Of a stretch of DNA of 64,000 nt, positions 8,259 to 16,440 are shown piece after piece. The notes under the pieces were generated by a model, which was not told the origin of the DNA, did no database searches, and was given only the letters and a program-made list of their open reading frames with translations. Position 1 is the stretch's first letter; every line of letters starts with the position of its first letter. The DNA is taken from positions 1 to 64,000 of the forward strand of contig JANDLT010000005.1 of assembly GCA_024330265.1 (NCBI GenBank), given 5' to 3'. The translations under genes were made by a program, and so were the position numbers. This DNA is from Pyrinomonadaceae bacterium MAG19_C2-C3 (GTDB lineage Bacteria > Acidobacteriota > Blastocatellia > Pyrinomonadales > Pyrinomonadaceae).

Positions 8259-9161
8259 TTATGCGAAACCGATGTTGAGCGCGTGATGATACGCTGAACG
8301 ATTCAGCGTGTGGCAAGCGAAACATCGCCAGCCGCGTTCACGACCCAAAGCGTTATGCGCTTCATCTAAAACTTGTGTGTCGTCGAAGATGCCGAAGACG
8401 CTCGCTCCACTGCCGGAAAGAAGCGCGTGCGTCGCTCCATGCTCATACAGCATTTGCTTGGCGTGCGCGATTGACGTGTGCATCTCGAAGACAACCGGCT
8501 CGAAGTCATTATGTAGTGCGTTATCAAAGACCTGCTTTATTGTTGACTCCGTGCGCGAACCAGAGAGGATAGCGACCGGAGTTTTCTTTGTCAAGAAAGG
8601 CATCCGAAGCCGCCCGTAAGCTTCGGCGGTCGAAACATGCGCGTCCGGCATCACGACGAGAACACTTTTTGCCGGAGCATCGGAAAGCGTGGTAATCGTC
8701 GCCCCCGTCCCCGTGCCGAGTCCCGTGCCGCCGTGAAAGAAGAACGGCACATCCGCTCCGAGCGTCGCGCCCAAGTGGTTGAGTTCCACATCGGAGACTT
8801 TCAAATTCCACAATCGCACCAATCCAAGCAACGCGACGGCGGCGTTCGATGAACCGCCGCCCAAGCCTGCTTGAATCGGGATATGCTTTTCGAGCGTGAC
8901 ACACGCGCCGCTTCGCACGTCGTATTTTTCAACCAACAATCGCGCGGCGCGTGTGATGAGGTTCGTATCGTCAAGCGGAATATCAAGCGCGTCGCTTTCT
9001 AATCTGAAGCCTTCGTCGCGGGACTCGAAAGTTAAATAATCACACAGCGAAATGGTTTGCAGAAGCGTGTGGACTTCATGCAAACCATCGGTGGGGCGGC
9101 GTCCCATGACGCGCAAAAGCAAATTTATTTTAGCGAAAGCCGGAAGGCGAAAGCCGTTCAC
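8259..9161 (-). CDS. ispE: 4-diphosphocytidyl-2-C-methyl-D-erythritol kinase
   Basis: GHMP-family kinase of the MEP isoprenoid pathway, cytoplasmic. The product is 300 aa, of normal length. The N-terminal FAKINLLLRVMGRRPDG-like substrate region (AFAKINLLLRV) has the catalytic Lys, and the ATP-binding glycine loop PIQAGLGGGSSNAAVAL lies at about residues 95-111. The C-terminal GHMP motif is GATHALLSGSGASVFGIF. It lies between the CAP-domain gene and tRNA-Gln, with a MITE immediately 3'. Confidence 0.95.
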   Translation of the reverse strand: MNGFRLPAFAKINLLLRVMGRRPTDGLHEVHTLLQTISLCDYLTFESRDEGFRLESDALDIPLDDTNLITRAARLLVEKYDVRSGACVTLEKHIPIQAGLGGGSSNAAVALLGLVRLWNLKVSDVELNHLGATLGADVPFFFHGGTGLGTGTGATITTLSDAPAKSVLVVMPDAHVSTAEAYGRLRMPFLTKKTPVAILSGSRTESTIKQVFDNALHNDFEPVVFEMHTSIAHAKQMLYEHGATHALLSGSGASVFGIFDDTQVLDEAHNALGRERGWRCFACHTLNRSAYHHALNIGFA

Positions 9162-9282
9162 AGGTTGTCACCGCACACGGCTTGCCGATTCCTAGAATGC
9201 GATGCGAAACAAACGTCCAAGCCGCGAAAGTTTTTAAGCCTTGCGTTTGTATCACAAACCCTGTGTGGCGGAGAAACTTGTC

Positions 9283-9927
9283 TTATCGTTCGAGAAAAAC
9301 TTGTGTGAAATAAACGCTGCCGTCGGCTTTGCGCGCGATGCCCAAACCCGTGTGTGTCCAAGCGGGGTTGGCGATGTTCTCGCGGTGCTTGACCGACTTC
9401 ATCCAGCGTTCAACCGCGAAGGCTACGGGGTCGTCAAAGCCTTGATTGAAGGCGATGTTTTCGCCGAGCATCTGCCAGCCGCGCACGCCGACGCGACGCG
9501 CACGCATCGCAGTGTCAGAGCCGTCTCGTCCCGCGTGATTGAGTTTTCCGGCGTCCGCCATATCGAGGGCGTGTTCGCGCGCCGCACTGCTCATCGCGCC
9601 GTCGAGTTCGACGGGCGCGAGTCCGAGTTTCGCGCGTTCACGGTTAATCAATTCAAACAAGCGATGTTCATCACCCGTCACACTGACCGCGACCAACCGC
9701 GCAGACGCGGCATAAGCGGCGTTCAACGGGCGATTCGACGCGCGCACCAAACGCGCGACTTGCGGCGAAGTCGTGACACCGATAAGGCGCGCGACGGGTC
9801 TTGATTGAACGTTTTGTTGAGCGAAAGCGGAAGTGATGCCGGGAAGTATCAGGCACAGAAGTAAGCCGGTTTTGGCGGCAGTCCGGCGCAGGGCGGACGG
9901 CGACAACGCGCAGGGGAAGGTCGTCAT
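9283..9927 (-). CDS. Secreted CAP (SCP/PR1)-domain protein
   Basis: A 214-aa exported protein. Residues 1-36 form a signal peptide (basic start, then LLLCLILPGITSAFA). A CAP domain covers about 85-213: LINRERAKLGLAPVELD, AAREHALDMADAGKLNHAG, GENIAFN, AVERWMKSVKHRENI and HTGLGIARKADGSVYFTQVF. The two His and the Glu of the CAP cavity are present. Bacterial CAP (YkwD-like) proteins have poorly defined roles, so no function beyond the fold is assigned. The mature N-terminus contains a 45-residue linker. Confidence 0.88.
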   Translation of the reverse strand: MTTFPCALSPSALRRTAAKTGLLLCLILPGITSAFAQQNVQSRPVARLIGVTTSPQVARLVRASNRPLNAAYAASARLVAVSVTGDEHRLFELINRERAKLGLAPVELDGAMSSAAREHALDMADAGKLNHAGRDGSDTAMRARRVGVRGWQMLGENIAFNQGFDDPVAFAVERWMKSVKHRENIANPAWTHTGLGIARKADGSVYFTQVFLER

Positions 9928-10089
9928 GGTAGGGTAAAACTCCGAACGTGTGATGTGGTTTGGTATCCGGTCGAGAGAGGTGAGATTGGGGAATTGCTCG
10001 ACCGTTTAACAACTTAAAACATCATGAAGTTTTAGTCAATGATTTTATTTTCGGTGGAAGAAGCAGCCACGAAAAGCGGCGATAAACGC

Positions 10090-10140
10090 CGTGAGGCGCG
10101 ATGTATGTCCGTTATCCGGGAACATACATCGCGCCTCACG
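10090..10140. repeat. Perfect 19-bp hairpin in a 263-bp spacer
   Basis: CGTGAGGCGCGATGTATGT (10090-10108) pairs perfectly with 10122-10140, leaving a 13-nt loop. Neither strand has a good U tract after it, so it is a weak terminator candidate and may be another repeat type. It lies between the TPR gene and the CAP gene. Confidence 0.6.
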
Positions 10141-10190
10141 TTAAACTTAAAGCCCTTCGCCCGTTGTGGCTAAAGCATTACTTGACGGCT

Positions 10191-12272
10191 TTATTTTGAT
10201 TCGTTGATTTTAGTTTTAAGGCGCGTCGTTTCGTCGGCTTCGACGGAAAGCGAGAGGGCTTTCTGCCACGCGGCACGCGATTCGTTTTTGCGTCCGAGAC
10301 GGTTGTACACGTCGCCCAAATGTTCTTGAACGGTCGCGGATGAAGCGTTGCGGCGGGCGGCTTCGCTCAAGTAGTGCTCCGCTTCCTGAAGGCGATTGAG
10401 TTTGAAGTACGCCCAACCGAGACTATCTAAAAAAGACGAGTTGAACGGTTCGGCACGCAGAGCGCGTTGAATCAATTCTAAGGCTTCTTCAAGGCGTTCG
10501 TTGCGTTCGACGAGAAAGTAGCCGAGATTATTGAGGGCGGTGGCGTTGTTCGGTTCGGCTTTGAGAACGGCGCGCAGGGATTCTTCCGAGCCTTTTGCAT
10601 CTCCGGCGCGTTCTTGCGCGGATGAAAGCAAAACGCGGGCTTGCGTGGCGAGGTCGGGACGGTCGGCGGGAGCGAGTTCGACGGCTTTGCGTGCCGCCTC
10701 GACGGCTTCCTTTCCGAGTCCGGCTTGCAGATAAGTGCTAGCGATATAGAGATACTCTTCGTAATCGGTCGGTGAATTATTCAGCCGCTTGCGTAGGATG
10801 GCAACGCCTTCTTCGACTTGTCCGGCATCGGCGAGGGCGGCGGCTTCGAGGCGTTGAAGCTGTTCCTGATTCGGATGTTTGATGCGCGCGGCGCGGGCGG
10901 CGGCGAGTGCTTCTTGTCGCTTCCCTTCTTCTCTCAACAGGGCGACGAACTGAATATCGGCGGTCGGGTCGTCCGCACCGAGCAGGTTACGCAGACGATT
11001 GACGGCGGCGCGGGCTTCAACGCCGCGATTTTGTCCACGTTCGAGTTCGATGATGCGCGGAAACACAAAAGCCGCGAGACGTTTATCTTCCGGCGAAGTT
11101 AAAAGAGCATTCGTGATATTGCGCTTGGCTAAAATTTCTTCATACACGAGGCGGGCGTCATTCGGACGCATCGCGTCGGCATAGATTCCGGCGAGAATGA
11201 AACGCAACTCCAAAAGTTCTTGGGCGTTCTTTGTTTCGTCCGCCGCGCGTAAGGCGATACCGTCGCGCAAAGTTTTAATCGCGGCGTCGGTTTGATTCGC
11301 GCGGGCTTGGGTGCGGGCGAGAATCGTGACGGCGGTCGTGTTGTTCGGGTCAATCGTGACGGCGCGTTGGAGTTCGGCGATAATCGGTTGCGGGTCGTTT
11401 GTGCCGGAAGCGAGAGCCGCGCCGAGCAGTTCGAGATTGCGCGCGTCGGTCGGGTCGAGTGCGAGTGCGCCGCGAATGATTTCGAGGGCTTCGTTCGTGC
11501 GTCCGGCACGCAGTAAAGCTTCGGTCAAACGCGCGACGGTGGTTTCAGCCGACACGTCGCGTCTGCCCGTGATTGCCTGAAGAAAGCGCGTATCGGTCGA
11601 AGGCGGGGCGGCGGTCGCGCGACGGAAAGCTTCAATCGCTTCGTCGTTACGGTCTGTTGCCTGATAAAACTCGCCAAGCAAAAGATACGCTTCGGCGTCG
11701 TTCGGACTAAGGCGCACGACTTCGCGCAGTTCGGCGATGGCACGCTCGGTAAGTGCCTTGTCAAGCTTGCCTTCGCGCAAGTTGGTTTGCACGGCGTAGA
11801 TGCGCGAAAGCAGTTTGTGCGCTCCGTAATTATTCGGATTTAAGCGCACGGCTTCCTTCGCGGCGCGCTCCGCACCCGCGAGGTCTTCGCTAAAGAACGC
11901 GACTTCGGCAAGCGCGGTGTGGGCTTCGTCAAGCGTCGGGTCGCTGGCAATCGCCGCTTCAAAAGCCGACTTCGCGTTACTCAACCCGCGACTGCTGCTT
12001 AGGTTTCCGGTGCGCGACGCGACTAAGTAACGCTGTCCTTCGAGGAGTTTGGCGTAAGCCGTCGCGCGTCTCTCGCGGATGCTTGGTTGGGTCTGTGCGG
12101 TTTGCGGCGCGGCGGGCGTTTGAATGGTCGCGGGCTTTTGATTCGTCGCCGGAGTTTGAAGCGATGATAAATCAACTGACGCTGATTGATGAGCGTGCGC
12201 GACGGCGACGCCTGACCATGCGACGATGCCGAACGTCAGTGCGCGGCGAGTGAAAATTTGAAACGATTTCAA
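10191..12272 (-). CDS. Exported TPR-repeat protein
   Basis: About 693 aa if started at the TTG at 12272. That codon has an SD (AAAGGA, 7 nt spacing) and opens directly into a signal peptide (KSFQIFTRRALTFGIVAWSG, then VAVAHA). Upstream codons in the same frame overlap the neighbouring gene and lack an SD. A Pro/Thr/Gln-rich linker follows. From about residue 90 to the end there are many 34-residue tetratricopeptide repeats (for example AYLLLGEFYQATDRNDEAIEAFRRA and ALNNLGYFLVERNERLEEAL). It is likely a periplasmic scaffold for protein interactions. Partners are unknown. Confidence 0.88.
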   Translation of the reverse strand: MKSFQIFTRRALTFGIVAWSGVAVAHAHQSASVDLSSLQTPATNQKPATIQTPAAPQTAQTQPSIRERRATAYAKLLEGQRYLVASRTGNLSSSRGLSNAKSAFEAAIASDPTLDEAHTALAEVAFFSEDLAGAERAAKEAVRLNPNNYGAHKLLSRIYAVQTNLREGKLDKALTERAIAELREVVRLSPNDAEAYLLLGEFYQATDRNDEAIEAFRRATAAPPSTDTRFLQAITGRRDVSAETTVARLTEALLRAGRTNEALEIIRGALALDPTDARNLELLGAALASGTNDPQPIIAELQRAVTIDPNNTTAVTILARTQARANQTDAAIKTLRDGIALRAADETKNAQELLELRFILAGIYADAMRPNDARLVYEEILAKRNITNALLTSPEDKRLAAFVFPRIIELERGQNRGVEARAAVNRLRNLLGADDPTADIQFVALLREEGKRQEALAAARAARIKHPNQEQLQRLEAAALADAGQVEEGVAILRKRLNNSPTDYEEYLYIASTYLQAGLGKEAVEAARKAVELAPADRPDLATQARVLLSSAQERAGDAKGSEESLRAVLKAEPNNATALNNLGYFLVERNERLEEALELIQRALRAEPFNSSFLDSLGWAYFKLNRLQEAEHYLSEAARRNASSATVQEHLGDVYNRLGRKNESRAAWQKALSLSVEADETTRLKTKINESK

Positions 12273-12309
12273 CGGGTATTCCTTTCGGGCGTTGGGCAGA
12301 AGAAGTGTT

Positions 12310-12801
12310 CTATGTTTGTTGCACATAACCGACAATGCGCTGCCAGACTTGACGGCGCGGATAAGCGTAAAAAGCCAGAAGCACAAGGGCGAGGGCGCAC
12401 GCAAAGCGCACGCTAAATAAATCTCTGGCGTAAAAAGCCAGCCCGAAACCCATAATTGCAATCGCTTCACACAGCGCGGCGAGAATCACCGTCGTCGCTT
12501 GCAAAGAGCCGAGCAAACCCTTCATGCCGCTGATGCCGTGTATGTCGCGCAGACGCGCGGGCTGCAAACGGACGCGACGAAAGATGATGATGCCGATGGC
12601 GAACATGGCGATGCTGATACGCAAAGCAATCGCCAGCGTCGGGTCGGGCGAAGCCGTGCCGCTAAAGAAATCGGGTTTGACGAGCGAGACGATGAGAATC
12701 GCAGCGACTAATATCATCGCGCTGATGACGATGATTTGCGTCGGGCGATAATGCGAATCGAAGTTCGCGGGGTTGGCGTGTGGCGGTGATGCTTCGTCCA
12801 T
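12310..12801 (-). CDS. Four-helix inner-membrane protein of unknown function
   Basis: A 163-aa protein with a hydrophilic first 20 residues and four hydrophobic segments (about 23-42, 57-75, 101-120 and 125-145). The loop between helices 2 and 3 is basic (RRVRLQPARLRDI). No known family or motif is recognised. It lies just upstream of the exported TPR gene on the same strand (37 bp from its chosen start), so the two may be cotranscribed. Confidence 0.75.
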   Translation of the reverse strand: MDEASPPHANPANFDSHYRPTQIIVISAMILVAAILIVSLVKPDFFSGTASPDPTLAIALRISIAMFAIGIIIFRRVRLQPARLRDIHGISGMKGLLGSLQATTVILAALCEAIAIMGFGLAFYARDLFSVRFACALALVLLAFYAYPRRQVWQRIVGYVQQT

Positions 12802-12933
12802 GATGAAATGATTCCCGACGCCTTCCCAAAGAGGCGCAATGTTGATTCAAGTTTGGCGATTGATGAAGTGAGAAAATACTACACGCGACATACATAACGG
12901 CGCAAACGGATGACAAAGACTTGATTGAACAAA

Positions 12934-12968
12934 CGCGGGAACAATGTCTTAAATTCATTGTTCCCGCG
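12934..12968. repeat. 13-bp perfect hairpin
   Basis: CGCGGGAACAATG (12934-12946) pairs with 12956-12968 around a 9-nt loop. It lies in the 352-bp spacer between the BamD-like gene and the small membrane-protein gene. The rest of that spacer, apart from the palindromic element at 13014-13149, shows nothing recognisable. Confidence 0.6.
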
Positions 12969-13013
12969 AGTAATTCTTCGGGCAAAGCCCGCGTCACGAA
13001 TTAATCAAAGTTT

Positions 13014-13149
13014 TATAGCGGTTTGCATTTGGATGTGACCGTTTAGAGGCGGGCTATGCCCGCCGTCTCGACGTTGTACTGGCGGGCATAGCCCGCCTCT
13101 AAACGGTCGTTGATTTGGTCAAGGTCACACTCGATTGCAAACCGCTATA
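13014..13149. mobile_element. Palindromic MITE-like element, TATAGCGG ends
   Basis: A 136-bp element with perfect 14-bp terminal inverted repeats (TATAGCGGTTTGCA). Inside is a second inverted pair with the core GTTTAGAGGCGGGCTATGCC, each arm being itself palindromic (GGCGGGC/GCCCGCC). Ends beginning with TA are compatible with a Tc1/IS630-type mover with a TA target, but this is inference. There is no reading frame inside. A related core occurs at 60.3 kb. Confidence 0.75.
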
Positions 13150-13153
13150 GGAG

Positions 13154-14971
13154 TTAGAAAACATTGGGCGGCGTCGCGGTTGATGAAGGTGATGTGGTCG
13201 GCGCGTCATCGTCCGTCGTCGGCGTCGTCGGCAGTTGCGGGTTGGGTGTGAGTGGCGCGGGTTGTTGTTGTCCCGGAATGTTTGAATTGCCAAGTGGCAC
13301 GCCGGGTCGCGTCGGTTGAATCGAGATAGAAGGCGAGCCTTCGACGGCGGGGGTCGCTGTGCCGTTCGTCGTGCTGCCTGAAACGGCGTTGCCCGGAATC
13401 GCGGGGCGGGGCGGGGCGGTAGTTTGAAGTGGTGCAACTGGACGTGCGGGGGCGCGACGATAAATAACCGCGTCGGGCGTTGATGAATCGCGCACTTCGC
13501 CGTTATTGCGAACCGCTTCTTCGATTAAGTCGTTGCCGTCGTTGTTCGCACTGATAAGCACACCGTCTTTTCTAACGGTGACGGGAACTGTGCCGAGAAT
13601 TTCACTAACGATAACCCCCATCATACCGGGTCGCACGGGCGCGGGTCGTTCGAGTGCTTCCGGGTCGGGTGACGGACGCGCGACACCGATTTTGTCGAGT
13701 TCTTCGCCCGCTTTTTCGGCATAGCGGCTGTTCGGAAATTCACGCATGAGGCGCGCGTAATACTTCGCGGCTTCGTCCGGTTCTTCTTCGTCAAGGTAGG
13801 TTCGTGCCAAATCGTGAAGAACTTGGTCGGTATAAGAAAAGTTCGGATATTTTTCGACGATTTCACGCAAACGCGATTGCGCGCCCTTAGGGTTGTTGGC
13901 AGTTCCGAGCGTGAATTTTTGGTAGTAAAAAGTGGCGACATCCAAATCGTGCATCGCTAAGTTTTCCTGCACTTCCGTCAAACGCTTGTTGACTTCGGGA
14001 CGCAAAGTCGTCGCCGGAAATTGTTGAAGCACGACTTTTAATTGTTGTTCGGCTTTGCGCGCGTGTTCGGTCGAACGACTCGGCAAACCCATCTGCCGCA
14101 TTTCGGCTTCCGCCATTTTTAACATCACGTCATCGGCAAGGACGTGCGTCGGGAAGAACGTCAACCAATCGCGGTACGACGCTCCGGCTTGAATCAAAGC
14201 ACTGGTCGTGCCTTCGCGGTAGAACGTATCGGCAATCGCCAATTTAGCGAGCGGCAGGAACGGAGATTCCGTGTAGGTTGTGACGATAGTTTGAAAAAGC
14301 AAGCGCGCCGTGTCGTAACTGCTTTTGCGCGTTTGTCTGACCGCTTCTTCAAACAGTTCGCGGTCGCGTCCCGGTGCGACGGTCGTGGTTAATTCTTCAT
14401 ACTTACTCGTGCCGCCGCCGCCAAACGGGTTGAGTTTGCCGAAGAAACCTTCCTTCTTTTTCTTGTTGCCACTGCCGGACGCGGCGATTTCCCTGCTGCC
14501 GCCAAGCCGCCGACGTTCTTCCGCCGTGCTTTGCAAACCGGAATCAATGCGCGTGTTCACGTCCGTGACCGCCGCTTCGAGTTTGGCAATATCGCTCACG
14601 TCAAAGCGTTCGGCGCGGTCTTGTTTGCCGCGCAAGTTCGCCGTTTCACTCAAGAACGAAGCTACTTCGCGCTCCAACCCGCGAAGCCGTGCTGCCCCGT
14701 CTTCGGTCGCGGTCATCGTCTGACTTTTCTCGTCATCCTTCTTTTTATCCTTGCCTTTGTCATTCGCGTTATAAACCGCGATGGCACTATTGAGCGTGCG
14801 GCGCAAAGTGTCGAGGCGCGCCCGCACGACTTCCAAACGCTGCGCGGGCGTGCCTTCGCCTTGCTGTTGAACAAGCGGACGGGCGGCGCGTGCCGCCGTT
14901 GTGTTGACGACGGGCATCGCCACCAAACTCGCGGAGACGATCAACAAACTCATTGAATTACGAAATAACAT
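13154..14971 (-). CDS. BamD/YfiO-like exported repeat protein with Pro/Thr-rich tail
   Basis: About 605 aa, starting at the ATG at 14971, which has a strong SD (GGAGG, 8 nt). A signal peptide (MLFRNSMSLLIVSASLVAMP...AARA) is followed by a coiled region (30-170) and TPR-like repeats from about 200 to 440 with the BamD-type signature (DLARTYLDEEEPDEAAKYYA, REFPNSRYAEKA). The remaining 160 residues are Pro/Thr/Ala-rich and disordered. The BamD part suggests outer-membrane protein assembly, but the protein is more than twice the usual BamD length and lacks a clear lipobox Cys, so this is a family-level call only. Confidence 0.82.
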   Translation of the reverse strand: MLFRNSMSLLIVSASLVAMPVVNTTAARAARPLVQQQGEGTPAQRLEVVRARLDTLRRTLNSAIAVYNANDKGKDKKKDDEKSQTMTATEDGAARLRGLEREVASFLSETANLRGKQDRAERFDVSDIAKLEAAVTDVNTRIDSGLQSTAEERRRLGGSREIAASGSGNKKKKEGFFGKLNPFGGGGTSKYEELTTTVAPGRDRELFEEAVRQTRKSSYDTARLLFQTIVTTYTESPFLPLAKLAIADTFYREGTTSALIQAGASYRDWLTFFPTHVLADDVMLKMAEAEMRQMGLPSRSTEHARKAEQQLKVVLQQFPATTLRPEVNKRLTEVQENLAMHDLDVATFYYQKFTLGTANNPKGAQSRLREIVEKYPNFSYTDQVLHDLARTYLDEEEPDEAAKYYARLMREFPNSRYAEKAGEELDKIGVARPSPDPEALERPAPVRPGMMGVIVSEILGTVPVTVRKDGVLISANNDGNDLIEEAVRNNGEVRDSSTPDAVIYRRAPARPVAPLQTTAPPRPAIPGNAVSGSTTNGTATPAVEGSPSISIQPTRPGVPLGNSNIPGQQQPAPLTPNPQLPTTPTTDDDAPTTSPSSTATPPNVF

Positions 14972-15132
14972 TGCGGAAACCTCCAAAGTATTACTACCGA
15001 AAGCGCGAACACAGATTATGCGCGAAAGAATTATTGATGACGCAAAGCGACGAAACTTTGCACGGCGGACGTTTATTTGAAATATAGAATTTCAACGCTT
15101 CGCATCCATTTCGAGATTTGAGATGTTCAATT

Positions 15133-15255
15133 TCAAATTGAAACCGCTTGTGCTGAAGCTCACCTGCCGCCCGACCACAGCGACAACCTACGACGTGCCG
15201 CGCAAGGTTGATGAAAGGCACGCTGAGGGCGGTCAGGTGCAGTGCCTTGTTCGGC
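15133..15255 (-). other. Degenerate attC-like recombination site (NKALHLTA-type repeat)
   Basis: On the minus strand it begins GCCGAACAAGGCACTGCACC, and translation of this start gives the PNKALHLTA string common in dispersed attC-type repeats. The ends fold back (CACCTGaCCGCCC with GGGCGGCAGGTG, with an extrahelical A). The middle is also self-complementary (CAGCG/CGCTG, CAACCT/AGGTTG). The R' end is degenerate (GTTTCAA). It lies directly 3' of the small membrane-protein gene, on the same strand, as an attC does in a gene cassette. The rest of the 14972-15305 spacer shows nothing recognisable. Confidence 0.5.
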
Positions 15256-15305
15256 GGCGCGTCGCATACATCATTTTGCCTTTGATACACCCCTCACTCA
15301 CAAGC

Positions 15306-15668
15306 TTACAGGCTTAACGCCGCAAAGATCGAGATCAGAATAAAGAATACCCATTGCGGCAACTGCATAGGACTTACTCTATAAGCCATGATCAGCCCGA
15401 AGCTAAGCAGCGCACAGCCGACAGAAAAGATCATCATCGTCACGACTAACGCAGCGTTGCCCGGAAAGAAGAAAGCGTAACTGAAGGCTCCAGTCATCAA
15501 CAAGAGCATCAGCGTTACTATGTGCCAGCAGTAATAAGCAGTCAGTTTAGGAACTTGGTCGAGGTCACTTTTAAGCAAGGGCGTGGCAATTTCCCGTCCA
15601 CCAACAAAGAGATGCACGGCAAACGTGACGAAGGACAGAATCGTTGCAACCAAGAGAAACCAGTTCAT
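15306..15668 (-). CDS. Small four-helix membrane protein, putative solo gene cassette
   Basis: A 120-aa protein starting at ATG 15668 (MNWFLLVATILSF). An upstream in-frame extension overlaps rpe and is rejected. Four hydrophobic segments are visible (about 1-20, 45-65, 70-90, 96-118). No family is recognised with confidence. It is bracketed by GTTCGGC (minus strand, 15678-15684) upstream and its complement GCCGAAC (15249-15255) at the start of an attC-like site downstream, the layout of an integron gene cassette. Its codon use (ATC, ATA, CTT) looks less GC-biased than its neighbours, which fits recent acquisition. Confidence 0.75.
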   Translation of the reverse strand: MNWFLLVATILSFVTFAVHLFVGGREIATPLLKSDLDQVPKLTAYYCWHIVTLMLLLMTGAFSYAFFFPGNAALVVTMMIFSVGCALLSFGLIMAYRVSPMQLPQWVFFILISIFAALSL

Positions 15669-15690
15669 AAGATAGCCGCCGAACAAGTTC

Positions 15691-16416
15691 TTAAACCCAC
15701 TGCGTTCCGGCATCAAGCATCGCGCGCACGGTTTCTTCGGGGTTAAGTTTCTCACCGAACACGGCACTGCCCGCGACGATGATATTGACTCCGGCACGCA
15801 CGACTTCGGCGGCGTTGCGCGTATCCACTCCGCCGTCAATTTCAATCGACGTGTTTAGCCCGCGCTCTTCAATCATGCCGCGCAAACGGCGCACCCGCTC
15901 AAGCGAACGCGGAATAAATGTCTGCCCACCGAAGCCGGGATTGACCGACATCAGCAACACATAATCCGCGACTTCTATAACTTCTTCGAGATGTGTGAGC
16001 GATGTTCCCGGATTGATGGCAACTCCGGCACGCGCACCTAAGTTTTTGATGTGGGCGAGCGTGCGAAGTATGTGCGGGTCGGCTTCGACGTGAATCGAAA
16101 CCATGCTTGAACCGGCTTTGATAAAGTCTTCGACGTATCTGCCCGGTTCGGTAATCATCAAGTGCGTGTCGAGCGTCAGATTCGTACACGTCTTCAACCA
16201 CTTGACCATAGGAATCCCGACCGTGATATTCGGCACGAAATGACCGTCCATCACATCAACGTGCAGAAGTTCCGCGCCGCCGCGTTCGGCGGCGGCGACA
16301 TCTTCTCCGAGCCTGACCCAGTTTGCCGATAAAATCGACGGCGCGATTTTAAGCGACGCATCCATCATTCTTACGTCTCGCTCATCGGTGCGCTCAACCT
16401 GTTTAGTGTCTTGCAT
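15691..16416 (-). CDS. rpe: Ribulose-phosphate 3-epimerase
   Basis: Interconverts ribulose 5-phosphate and xylulose 5-phosphate in the pentose phosphate pathway, cytoplasmic. It is a 241-aa TIM barrel. Metal and catalytic residues appear in KIAPSILSANW, HVDVMDGHFVPNITVG, DTHLMI and EIDGGV. The phosphate-binding end is AGSAVFG. About 17 extra N-terminal residues precede the family start, so an internal ATG (residue 17 or 18) is possible. The stop lies 6 bp before the GTTCGGC cassette boundary, so the cassette inserted immediately behind this gene. Confidence 0.95.
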   Translation of the reverse strand: MQDTKQVERTDERDVRMMDASLKIAPSILSANWVRLGEDVAAAERGGAELLHVDVMDGHFVPNITVGIPMVKWLKTCTNLTLDTHLMITEPGRYVEDFIKAGSSMVSIHVEADPHILRTLAHIKNLGARAGVAINPGTSLTHLEEVIEVADYVLLMSVNPGFGGQTFIPRSLERVRRLRGMIEERGLNTSIEIDGGVDTRNAAEVVRAGVNIIVAGSAVFGEKLNPEETVRAMLDAGTQWV

Positions 16417-16440
16417 AATCGTGCGTTTCGATTCTTGTGT

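Noticed and set aside
14994-15290. 98-codon frame containing the PNKALHLTA string
   Set aside because: The string is the translation of an attC-type repeat, not a protein; the frame has no SD and crosses the folded site.
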